Shown here: in pieces, positions 56,370 to 64,000 of the stretch | How positions within the stretch are numbered: the stretch's first letter is position 1 | Layout: each line of letters begins with the position of its first letter | DNA from: Streptomyces adelaidensis | GTDB taxonomy: Bacteria; Actinomycetota; Actinomycetes; Streptomycetales; Streptomycetaceae | Assembly (NCBI RefSeq): GCF_016598475.1 | Contig: NZ_JAEMUX010000005.1 | Location: forward strand, 124,001 to 188,000 | Length of the DNA stretch: 64,000 nt | Direction of reading: 5' to 3' | The notes under the pieces: generated by a model | Seen by the model: only the letters and a program-made list of their open reading frames with translations | What the model was told of the DNA's origin: nothing | The model's database searches: none | Program-made: the position numbers and the translations under genes

Positions 56370-59300
56370 TCAGTCCTTGCCGAGGAGGCGCCAGACCTGG
56401 TTCTTCTTGGTGGTCAGTGCGCTTGCCGCGTCACATGGCCATTGGTGGATGAGCGCGCCGGGTGTGGTGGAGATGTTGCTGACGTCGACGCACTTGCCGC
56501 TGTGCGCGGCGACGAGCTGGTAGTCGTGGCTGTTACCGAGTGCGGTCACCGCCGCCAGCTTGAACCGCTGGTTGGTGCCGCCGTGGCAGGTCCACTGCTG
56601 GACGGCGGCCCCGTTGGCGGTGGAGAGCGCGGAGATGTCGAGGCACTTGCCGCTGGAGTGGTTGACGACGGTGTAGGTGTCGGTCGTGCCGGTGACGGGG
56701 TGGAAGTCGTAGATCTGCTCCTGGCTGCTTCCGCAGGTGTTCTGCTGGTACTGGGTGCCGTTGGCGGTGGACTTGGCGGGGTCTTCGAGGCAGAGCCCGC
56801 TGTGCTGGGCGACGGCTGTGGAGGAGAAGCCGGTCGAGGCGCCGATGTGCAGGCTCGCGGGTGCGAAGGAGACCTGGTCGAGGTGGGGCGCGGAGCTGGA
56901 GCGCATGGGCTGCCCGATGTCGGTGCCGCCGCCGGAGTAGACCAGCCCGATGGTGGTGCCGTCGTAGTTGTAGAGCTGTGAGGCGGTGAACTTGACGGTG
57001 TTGGTGCCCTTGGTGAGGGTGACGGGGACCGTGTAGTTGTGGAATTGGTTCCAGTGCAGGGTGCTGGCGAAGTTGACGCGGGTGGCATCGCCGCCGTTGA
57101 CGCTGACGTCGGCGTGCTCGGCGTACAGGTCGGGGTTGTAGTGGTTGGAGGGCAGTTCCTCGGCGTTGGCGTAGCGCATGGTCATGGCGTAGGTGCCGGC
57201 TGAGGGTGCGTTGACGTTGAGGGTGAGGGAGTTGGCGGTTCCGTTGCCGATGCCGGTGACGACGCCGCCGTTGGCCTGGCTGTAGGTGGTGTCGGCGGCC
57301 GCGGTGCCGGTGAGGGTGCCGTTCTCGGCCTGGTAGGTGACGACGTTATCGGTGGTGACGGCGGAGGTGGCGCTGAACGGGGCGACGGCCAGGCGGTCCA
57401 GGGCGAGGGTGCCGCTGGTGCCGGTCACCTTGACCTTGTTGATGCCGCCCTTGAGGTAGACGCGGTTGGCGGAGGTGGACCATGCGTCGGTCGTCGCGCC
57501 GGAGAGGGTCTGGTCGTCGGCGGTCTTGCCGTTGACGGTGAGGTCGGCCTGGCCGGTGTTGCGGTAGCGGGCCGTCAGGTCCGCGTATCCGTCCCGTGCG
57601 GAGTAGACCCAGAACGTGGCGGACTTGCCCGAGGTGAGGTTCACCGCGCCCGCGCCGGACTGGCCCTGGGATGTGTAGGTGGTGGTGCCGCTGTCGGAGA
57701 GGTTGGCCTGCTCGGCCTCGTAGAGCGTGGTGCCCTGGACGTCGGCGTCCTTGTACTGGAGGTCGATCTTGTCGACGATGGCGTCGCCGACGGTCTTCGC
57801 GTCGTTGTCGCCGGTGGTGGCCAGGGTGATGGTGTGGCTGCCCGAGGTGAGGTGCACGGTGGTGTCGCTGTGCCCCCACACCACCCACTGGAAGGCCACG
57901 GGAATGTCGATCCTGGTCGAGGCGCCGCCGTCGACCCGCATGTACACGTTGGTCGGGCCCTTGACGTCGGCGTCCTTGGCGTAGCTGTTGCCGAACACCG
58001 ACAGGTCGTAGTCGCCGGTGGTGGGGACGGAGACGGGGAAGGAGATCACCGTGGTCGAGTCGGTGCGCAGGCCTCCGACGTCCTTGTTGCCCGAGGTGGC
58101 GAACTTGTAGAGCGTGCTGGAGGTGCCTTCGGTGTTGATGTTGTAGCCGCTGCCGCTGAGCGTGGCGTTCTCGGCCTCGTACGTGGCCGACCAGGTGTTG
58201 TCGGAGGCGGTGGTGCTGCCGGTGCCGCCCGGGGAGACGATCACCTGGTAGGCGGACATCGCGTCGAGGGTGATGGGGAGGGTGATCGAGCCGTCGGAGC
58301 CCACGGCGACGTCGGCGTCGGAGAGCCGGGTGGGGGTGGCCGCCGCGCCGATGTAGCCGCTGTAGCGGTCCTGGAACACGCTGACGTGCACGGTGCTGCC
58401 GAAGACCGCGGGGTCGATGTTCTTGATGACGGTGTTGGAGTCACCGCTGGTGCCGCCCCCGGCGAGGATGACGCGGGCCTGCTTCTTGGCCGTGTCCAGA
58501 CTCGCCAGGCCCTGGAGGGTGAACGCGGCATTGGACTCGGCGCCGGTGACCTGGACGGTGTCGCCGCTCATGGAGCTGTACCAGTTGTAGAGCCACCACT
58601 GGGCGTTGGGGGTGTTCTGGGCCGCGGCGGAGTCGCCGAGATTGCCGTTGATGTTCCAGTACGGCAGGTTGCCGTCGACCTTCTTGTCCTCGAGGGCCGC
58701 GATCCACTGCACCATCTTGCCGGGGTCGGTCAGGTAGTAGCGGTCGGCGTACTCGTTGAGATTGATCGGCAGGTGCGAGGGGATTCCCACCGCGGTCTCG
58801 GCCGCACGGTAGTTGTCGACGGTGCTGCGCACGTCCGCCGGGCTGCCCAGGGTGTGCCAGGTCACGACGTCCGGCAGGCAGTTGTTGGCCTTGCAGTAGG
58901 TGAGGAAGCCCTTGTAGGCGAACTCGGTGTAGCTGGAGAGGTTGGGGCCGGCCAGCCGCGCCTCGGGCCAGATGCCCTTGATGAAGTTGTACGTCTGGAG
59001 CCACTCGGCGTTGAAGTTGGCCAGCGGCGATGACTGGGTGCGCATGCCCTGGTACCACATACCGTCGGGCTCGTTGTAGGGGACGAAGACGATGTGATCC
59101 TTGTAGGGGCTGGCCATCGCCTGCTCGACCTGGGTCTTCATGGCCGCCTGGTAGGCGGAGTAGCTGGCCCGTTCGTAGCTGAACGTGCGGTACACGTCCG
59201 TCATGTAGATCATGATGTCGTCGCCGCCGCTGTCGACGAAGGGCTTGGCGATCTCCAGGGCGTCCGATCCGGGGTGCTGCTGTCCGTCCTGGTACTTGGT

Positions 59301-59564
59301 GTTGGTGGTTTTCAGCCCCATTCCCTCGATGAGGTTGTTGGTCGGTACGTCGGGGCCGTACAGGCCGTACAGCACCCCGGAGGCACCGCCGTGGAAGGCT
59401 CCGGTGGTGGTGCCCAGGTCGACGGTGAGGGTGGGAGTGGCGGCCGAGGCGGGCGTCACCATCGCGGTGGTGAGGCCAGCTATGACGGCCAGCGGGAGGA
59501 GCGTCTTGGTGATGCCGTGGAGAAGGCGTCCTGTGGTCGAGCGTCTTTGCCCGATTCCTGGCAT
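56370..59564 (-). CDS. Secreted multimodular glycoside hydrolase with CBMs and a ricin-type lectin domain
   Basis: 1064 aa. Signal peptide cleaved near SAA (~42). Residues ~45-430 are a (beta/alpha)8 clan-A hydrolase with likely acid/base E165 (VPYNEPDG) and candidate nucleophile E271 (INLNEYAD). Then CBM6/35-like jelly rolls begin at ~458 (ATYEAENATLSGSG), ~615 (TLYEAEQANLSDSG) and ~755 (VTYQAENGTLTG). The C-terminal ~130 residues are a CBM13/ricin trefoil with repeated GKCLDI/GKCVDV and Q-x-W. It probably attacks a plant or fungal polysaccharide. AAGGGA supports ATG 59564. It is the last gene of the sugar operon. Confidence 0.85.
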   Translation of the reverse strand: MPGIGQRRSTTGRLLHGITKTLLPLAVIAGLTTAMVTPASAATPTLTVDLGTTTGAFHGGASGVLYGLYGPDVPTNNLIEGMGLKTTNTKYQDGQQHPGSDALEIAKPFVDSGGDDIMIYMTDVYRTFSYERASYSAYQAAMKTQVEQAMASPYKDHIVFVPYNEPDGMWYQGMRTQSSPLANFNAEWLQTYNFIKGIWPEARLAGPNLSSYTEFAYKGFLTYCKANNCLPDVVTWHTLGSPADVRSTVDNYRAAETAVGIPSHLPINLNEYADRYYLTDPGKMVQWIAALEDKKVDGNLPYWNINGNLGDSAAAQNTPNAQWWLYNWYSSMSGDTVQVTGAESNAAFTLQGLASLDTAKKQARVILAGGGTSGDSNTVIKNIDPAVFGSTVHVSVFQDRYSGYIGAAATPTRLSDADVAVGSDGSITLPITLDAMSAYQVIVSPGGTGSTTASDNTWSATYEAENATLSGSGYNINTEGTSSTLYKFATSGNKDVGGLRTDSTTVISFPVSVPTTGDYDLSVFGNSYAKDADVKGPTNVYMRVDGGASTRIDIPVAFQWVVWGHSDTTVHLTSGSHTITLATTGDNDAKTVGDAIVDKIDLQYKDADVQGTTLYEAEQANLSDSGTTTYTSQGQSGAGAVNLTSGKSATFWVYSARDGYADLTARYRNTGQADLTVNGKTADDQTLSGATTDAWSTSANRVYLKGGINKVKVTGTSGTLALDRLAVAPFSATSAVTTDNVVTYQAENGTLTGTAAADTTYSQANGGVVTGIGNGTANSLTLNVNAPSAGTYAMTMRYANAEELPSNHYNPDLYAEHADVSVNGGDATRVNFASTLHWNQFHNYTVPVTLTKGTNTVKFTASQLYNYDGTTIGLVYSGGGTDIGQPMRSSSAPHLDQVSFAPASLHIGASTGFSSTAVAQHSGLCLEDPAKSTANGTQYQQNTCGSSQEQIYDFHPVTGTTDTYTVVNHSSGKCLDISALSTANGAAVQQWTCHGGTNQRFKLAAVTALGNSHDYQLVAAHSGKCVDVSNISTTPGALIHQWPCDAASALTTKKNQVWRLLGKD

Positions 59565-59648
59565 GTGCTTACGTCCCTTCAGGGATATGGCTGGTTGGTG
59601 CTGCGCCGGCCCCCGTGCCGGACGTGTGGGTGGGTGGTCGCCCGAGGG

Positions 59649-61424
59649 TCAGGCGACGGTGGCGTGGGCCTGGGCGTCCGCGTGGCGGTGGTGGTGGGCT
59701 TCTGCCAGCAGGAGATAGCTGCTGGCGGTCCAGGTGTAGGCGCGGTCGCGCAGGCCCTGGCCGGTCAGGGCGTCGAAGTTCTCGGCGAAGCCGGAGGTCT
59801 CGCACAGGGCGCGGAAGCGGGCGCTGATCTCGTTGGCCAGCCGGTGGTGGCCGGCGCGGCGCAGGCCGTCCTCGATGAGGACGGTGGCGGGGGCCCAGAC
59901 CGGGCCGCGCCAGTAGCCGTCGGGAAGGTAGTGCGGTGAGGTGGTCAGTTCGGTGGCCAGGCCGTACGGCGTGAGGTGGGCCTCGATGTGGTCGGCCAGC
60001 GCGCTGCTGACGTCGCCGGGCAGGTGTTCGCCCAGCACGATGGGCATCAGGTCGAGAAGGCCGGCGCTGCTCCAGGTGTTCCCGGTGGCGGCTCCGCGGG
60101 AGACGAACCTGTCGCCGGTCCAGAGCTGGTCGAGTAGCGCGGCCTGGGTCTCCTCGGCTGCTCGCGTCCACCGGTGCGCCTCGTCCGGCTTTCGCAACTC
60201 CGTTGCGAGACAGGCGAGTTCGCGCAGTTGCAGGACGAGGAAGGCGGCCAGGTCGGCGGTGACGGCCACCCGTTCGGGGTCGAAGGTGGTGGCGTTGTCC
60301 CAGCCGCTGTCGTTGCCGTGCTGGTAGTGCGCCAGTTCGGCGCCGGGGGCTCGCCGTGCGGTGAGCCAGAAGTCGGTCCAGCGCGTCAGTCCGTCGTAGG
60401 CCCCCGCCAGTTCGGCGTGGCTGGGAGGCGTCGGCAGTCGGCGGCGCAGGCGGCCGAAGGCCCAGCCGTGGATGGGTGGCTTGACGAAGTTGTACAGGAC
60501 CTCGGAGTGGGTGACCGAGTCCGGCAGGGCGCCGCCGTCGTCCTGATGGTCGAAGGGCAGGGCGAACTGGTCCAGGGCCAGTTCCGGGCATCCGGGGGCC
60601 AGGGCGAGGGCGTTGAAGCAGTGGTCCCAGCTCCAGACCTTGTCCATCCAGTGTTTCGACATCAGCACCGCGGGCCGGGTGACCAGGCCCGCCGGGCGTA
60701 CGGTCGCCGACCAGACGACGTAGGCGGCGAGTTCGGCCGCCGGGGTGCCGGCCGAGCGCCACGGGGCGACCGTGTCGGCGAACCCGGCGAACGACTGCCG
60801 CGCGGCCTCCACGACCTCGCCGAACTCCGCCGACGAGCGGTAGGGCGTGCGGGAGGTGTCGAGTTCCTCGACCACGGCCTCCCACGATCCGTCCGCCTCG
60901 GCGCTGACCGTGAGACCGCGGTCACCGCTGCCCAGTACCTGGGAACCGGACACCTCGGCGATGGTGCCGGACAGCACGGTGACCCGGTAACGGTGTCCGG
61001 TCTCGTAGGAGGTGAACACGTGGGCGTCCGCTGCCGGGTCGTGGAAGAAGTACGTTCCGCTGAACGGTGTCAGGACCTGCGCGGCGGCAGCGACGCGCAG
61101 GCTCAGCCCGCTCCCCCGCAGGCGTACGGTGTCCGGCGACTCGTAGACGAGGTCGACGCGGCCGCTCTCGCCGGTCCAGCTGAGCAGGGCCGGGGTCGCC
61201 TCGACGCGGGTCTCGGCGCGGTCCCCCGTCGGCGCGTCGAGGGGCACCAGGCGCAGGACGGCGTGCATGCCGTTCTGGTGCGAGACGAGGTGGAGGTCCT
61301 CGGCATACGTCTTCTCCGCCACCACGGGCGAGATACCGAACCAGGATCCGTACGTGCTGAACGGGATGTCGTGGACGGAGAAGGCCGGGCCGGATCGGGC
61401 GGCGGTCATGAAGTCGGCACTCAT
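59649..61424 (-). CDS. GH63/glucan 1,4-alpha- or amylo-1,6-glucosidase-like (alpha/alpha)6 hydrolase
   Basis: 591 aa cytoplasmic-looking enzyme with no signal peptide. The (alpha/alpha)6 barrel carries LMSKHWMDKVWSWDHCF, GNDSGWDNATTF (likely acid Asp), YWRGPVWAPATVL and ENFDALTG (likely base Glu). It would trim imported oligosaccharides released by the secreted hydrolase. ATG 61424 is chosen by family start; SD is weak. It lies 94 bp after the permease gene. Confidence 0.8.
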   Translation of the reverse strand: MSADFMTAARSGPAFSVHDIPFSTYGSWFGISPVVAEKTYAEDLHLVSHQNGMHAVLRLVPLDAPTGDRAETRVEATPALLSWTGESGRVDLVYESPDTVRLRGSGLSLRVAAAAQVLTPFSGTYFFHDPAADAHVFTSYETGHRYRVTVLSGTIAEVSGSQVLGSGDRGLTVSAEADGSWEAVVEELDTSRTPYRSSAEFGEVVEAARQSFAGFADTVAPWRSAGTPAAELAAYVVWSATVRPAGLVTRPAVLMSKHWMDKVWSWDHCFNALALAPGCPELALDQFALPFDHQDDGGALPDSVTHSEVLYNFVKPPIHGWAFGRLRRRLPTPPSHAELAGAYDGLTRWTDFWLTARRAPGAELAHYQHGNDSGWDNATTFDPERVAVTADLAAFLVLQLRELACLATELRKPDEAHRWTRAAEETQAALLDQLWTGDRFVSRGAATGNTWSSAGLLDLMPIVLGEHLPGDVSSALADHIEAHLTPYGLATELTTSPHYLPDGYWRGPVWAPATVLIEDGLRRAGHHRLANEISARFRALCETSGFAENFDALTGQGLRDRAYTWTASSYLLLAEAHHHRHADAQAHATVA

Positions 61425-61518
61425 TTCTTGAGCGGGTGGTCGGCGGTCTGCCGGTTGGGGCGCTGATGCTCGCGCGGCGGCTCGTGGAGAGCGCCACCGC
61501 ATGCGGGGCGGCCTGATG

Positions 61519-62379
61519 TCAGTCCTTGACGGCTCCGGCGGTCACGCCGGCGGCGACGTAGCGCTGGGCGAGGACGAGGATGACCGCGGCCGGCAGCGAG
61601 GCCACGACGGCGGTGGCCATGATGGCGTTCCACTCCTGGTTGTTGTTGCCGATGTAGTGGTAGATGCCGAGAGTGATCGGCTCGTGGGCGCCGCCGTTGA
61701 CCAGGGTGCTGGCGAAGACGAAGTCGGACCAGGACCACAGGAACGCGAACAGGGACACCGTGACGACGGCGTTGCGGCTCATCGGCAGGACGATCGACCA
61801 GAAGGTGCGCAGCGGCCCGGCGCCGTCGGTCCTCGCGGCCTGGAGCAGTTCGCCGGGGATGCCGGACATGAACGCGGTGAAGATGAGGACGGCGAAGGGG
61901 ACGGCCAGGGTGGAGTCGGCGACGATCAGGCCGGGAACGGACTGGAGCAGGCCGAGCTGGAGGCAGATGGCGTAGAAGCCCATCGCCATGATGATGCCGG
62001 GGATCATCTGGGCGGCCAGCAGCACGAAGCTCAGGACGCCGCCACCGCGCGGGCGCAGTTTGGCCAGCGCGTAACCGGCGGGCGCGGCCAGCGCCACGGT
62101 CAGCACGACGGTGCCCAGGGCGATGAGCAGGCTGGTGCCGAGGTAGGGCAACTGCTCGTCGAGGACGGCCCGGTAGCCGGCCAGGGTGGCGTGGGCGGGG
62201 AACAGGTCCGGCGGGCTCTTGCGCATGTCCTGGCCGGGGGTGAAGGACACGTTGAGCATCCAGTAGACCGGGAAGAGCATGACCGCCGTCAGGGCGAGGC
62301 CCACGGCCGTCTTCCACCAGGTGGTCCGTCGCCGGTGTGGTCGCGACGGGGTGGCTAGGAGTGTGGCCGCGGTGGTCAT
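61519..62379 (-). CDS. Carbohydrate ABC transporter permease (MalG-type)
   Basis: 286 aa, six hydrophobic segments. The cytoplasmic EAA loop appears as LLQAARTDGAGPLRTFWSIV followed by LPMSRNA, contacting an ATPase encoded elsewhere. Its start overlaps the upstream permease stop (ATGA). Confidence 0.9.
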   Translation of the reverse strand: MTTAATLLATPSRPHRRRTTWWKTAVGLALTAVMLFPVYWMLNVSFTPGQDMRKSPPDLFPAHATLAGYRAVLDEQLPYLGTSLLIALGTVVLTVALAAPAGYALAKLRPRGGGVLSFVLLAAQMIPGIIMAMGFYAICLQLGLLQSVPGLIVADSTLAVPFAVLIFTAFMSGIPGELLQAARTDGAGPLRTFWSIVLPMSRNAVVTVSLFAFLWSWSDFVFASTLVNGGAHEPITLGIYHYIGNNNQEWNAIMATAVVASLPAAVILVLAQRYVAAGVTAGAVKD

Positions 62380-63359
62380 GAGGCGTCCTGCTTTCGCTGA
62401 ACTCTGACGTAGACCAGACCGAAGACCAGGGCGGCGACGACGAGCAGGTTGCCGACGGCCGCGCCGGGGCCGAAGGCGGGCAGGAGATTGCCGAAACCGA
62501 GCTGGTAGGACCAGGTGGCGAAGGTGGTGGACGAGCCGGCCGGGCCGCCCTTGGTCATGATCCAGATGATGTCGAAGACCTTGAGCGTGTAGACCAGACC
62601 CAGCAGCAGCGTGATCGCGGACACCGGGCGCAGCAGCGGGAAGGTGATGCGCCAGAAGCGCTGCCAGGCGTTCGCCCCGTCGAGGGCCGCCGCCTCGTAC
62701 AGGCTCGCCGGGATGGACTGCAGCCCGCTGTAGAGCACGACCAGGTTGAACGGAACACCGATCCAGATGTTCGCGATGATCACCGAGGTCAGCGACCAGG
62801 ACGGCGAGGTCAGCCAGTTCACCGGCCCGATACCGACGGCCTGCAGCACAGCGTTGACGATCCCGGAGTCACTGTTGAGCATCCACGACCACGTGGACGC
62901 CGACACGATCAGCGGCAGCAGCCACGGCACCAGGAACAGGGCGCGCAGGGTCGCCGAGAGCCGGAAGTTCTGGTTGAAGAAGACCGCGAGCGCCAGCCCG
63001 ATGGCGAACTGGAAGACCAGGCACACGGCGGTGAACACCACGGTGTGGGCCAGCGCCGGGGCGAAGGCCGGGTCCTCGAAGACCGTCCGGTAATTGGCCA
63101 GGCCCGTGAAGGGCGCGTCACCCTGAACGAAGGAACGGACGGTGTAGTCGCGCAGGCTCAGGTCGAGGTTGCGGTAGAGCGGATAGGCGTAGAAGAGGAC
63201 GAGGTAGCAGATGACCGGGGCGAGGAAGCCCCAGGCGGCCCACTGGGGGGAGGAGGGCCGACGCCGTTTCCTGGCGCGTGACCGGATCGGGGCGGCGTTC
63301 GCCACCCCGCCCCGCTCGCGCAGAGGCCCGGGAGCCGACAGCTTTGTCGTGTGGTTCAT
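62376..63359 (-). CDS. Carbohydrate ABC transporter permease (MalF-type)
   Basis: 327 aa with about six to seven TM helices. EAA loop EAAALDGANAWQRFWRITFP, followed by LLRPVSAITLLLGL. The cytosolic N-terminus is rich in Arg. It is co-transcribed with the MalG-type partner and the solute-binding protein 22 bp upstream. Confidence 0.9.
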   Translation of the reverse strand: MNHTTKLSAPGPLRERGGVANAAPIRSRARKRRRPSSPQWAAWGFLAPVICYLVLFYAYPLYRNLDLSLRDYTVRSFVQGDAPFTGLANYRTVFEDPAFAPALAHTVVFTAVCLVFQFAIGLALAVFFNQNFRLSATLRALFLVPWLLPLIVSASTWSWMLNSDSGIVNAVLQAVGIGPVNWLTSPSWSLTSVIIANIWIGVPFNLVVLYSGLQSIPASLYEAAALDGANAWQRFWRITFPLLRPVSAITLLLGLVYTLKVFDIIWIMTKGGPAGSSTTFATWSYQLGFGNLLPAFGPGAAVGNLLVVAALVFGLVYVRVQRKQDAS

Positions 63360-63381
63360 CAGAAGTCCATGGGCTTTCTGG

Positions 63382-64000
63382 CTACTTGGCGGCGGACTTG
63401 GCTGCGGCCAGGGCGTACTTCGGGGACTCGGCGCCGCTGAGGGCGGACTGGATCGCCTTCCACATCTGCTCGGAGATCTTGGGGTACTCGGTACCCAGGT
63501 CGTCGCTGGTGCGTCCCTTGGCCGCCTTCACCGCGTCGACCCAGGGCTGCAGTTTGGGGTTCGCCGCCACCTGCTTGTCCTGCACCTCGCTGGTGGGGGC
63601 GATGCAGGACAGGGTGGTGTCGGTGTCGTAGAGGTTCGGGAGTGCTGGTCAGGCAGGCCGCCAGCTTCGGGGAGGTGGTGTAGCGGCCGGTCTCGTCCTG
63701 GGCCGGGAGAGTGACGAACTCGCCGCCGGTCGGGGGAGCGGCGTCCCCTCCGGTGGAGTTGGGGACGGGCAGGACGCCGTAGTCGAAGCCCGCCTTCTCG
63801 GCGTTCGCCAACTGCCAGGTGCCGTTCTCGGCGAACGCGTAGTCGCCGCTCGCGAACTCCTGCCAACTGGTGGTCTGGGTGTTGTTGATGACCGAGTTGG
63901 GCGCATAGTCCTTCTTCAGCCAGCCGGTCCGCAGTGACAGCGCCGAGACCCCCTCGGACGAGTCGAGGTCGGTCAGTTTCGCGCCCGAGCCCCAGAACCA
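63382..64000 (-). CDS. Sugar ABC solute-binding protein, 5'-truncated by the window and frameshifted
   Basis: The upstream frame from the window edge codes WFWGSGAKLTDLDS, then SWQEFASGDYAFAENGTWQL and FDYGVLPVPNSTGG up to LAACLTSTP. The downstream frame resumes NLYDTDTTLSCIAPTSEVQD and ends at TAG 63382. Removing one base from the G-triplet at 63638-63640 joins them as LTSTPNLYD. The gene starts outside the window, so the signal peptide and lipobox are unseen. It would deliver oligosaccharide to the two permeases. Confidence 0.78.

Overview
The window looks like Streptomyces or a very close actinomycete. It is very GC-rich, with long overlapping shadow reading frames, many GTG starts, a two-domain small laccase, a pcaV/pcaIJFHGBL layout like that described in Streptomyces coelicolor, and copies of a short hairpin repeat (core AGTTCCCCGCGCCCC) that I recognise from Streptomyces intergenic regions. 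Four blocks of gene debris and two decayed transposases suggest an accessory or arm region.

Layout, left to right. (1) 1-7.9 kb: the 3' part of a modular type I PKS (CoA-ligase loading domain-ACP-KS-AT-DH-KR-ACP, no thioesterase) and an SDR; then an XRE-cupin regulator. (2) 8.6-21.9 kb: an IclR regulator divergent from a 3-phenylpropionate/cinnamate-type (hca/mhp) catabolic cluster: Rieske dioxygenase alpha, ferredoxin, ferredoxin reductase, a degenerate ~30-bp repeat tract, dioxygenase beta, meta-cleavage hydrolase, dihydrodiol dehydrogenase, acyl-CoA ligase, a small unknown, an MDR oxidoreductase, an MhpB-like extradiol dioxygenase and an MHS transporter. The mhpD/E/F steps are not in the window. 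(3) 21.9-25.1 kb: fragments of a DMT transporter, an aldo/keto reductase and a TetR regulator, then a phospholipase C whose Tat-signal region is frameshifted. (4) 25.2-29.1 kb: a DMT transporter and an AUR1-like PAP2 protein divergent from a TetR regulator, with an array of 16-bp-phased near-palindromes between them; then a DUF2510 membrane protein. (5) 29.2-33.4 kb: an MHS-transporter fragment joined to an AnmK fragment, a LAL-type ATPase lacking its usual C-terminal LuxR HTH, and a dead IS5-like transposase directly behind it. (6) 33.5-40.9 kb: the complete protocatechuate branch of the beta-ketoadipate pathway, pcaIJFHGBL, divergent from pcaV (MarR). (7) 40.9-47.7 kb: a DUF3048 lipoprotein, a zinc alcohol dehydrogenase, a divergent DNA ligase/LigD-type polymerase pair (apparently leaderless), and a HEAT-repeat protein. 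(8) 47.8-53.6 kb: secreted cupredoxin-OmpL47-DUF1080 and ThuA-sugar dehydrogenase proteins divergent from a small laccase. (9) 53.7-56.2 kb: a TPR protein behind a MerR protein fused to a DNA sliding-clamp-like domain, then an IS6-like remnant and a hydrolase remnant. (10) 56.4-64 kb: a polysaccharide-use operon with a multimodular glycosidase, a GH63-like glucosidase, two ABC sugar permeases and a solute-binding protein that is cut by the window edge and carries an apparent frameshift.

The two aromatic clusters are biochemically separate. The first is built for ring hydroxylation and meta cleavage of a phenylpropanoid-type acid. The second takes protocatechuate through ortho cleavage to succinyl-CoA and acetyl-CoA. 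The best candidates for undescribed biology are the MerR-clamp fusion, the 16-bp-phased operator array, and the secreted copper/sugar-oxidation cluster.
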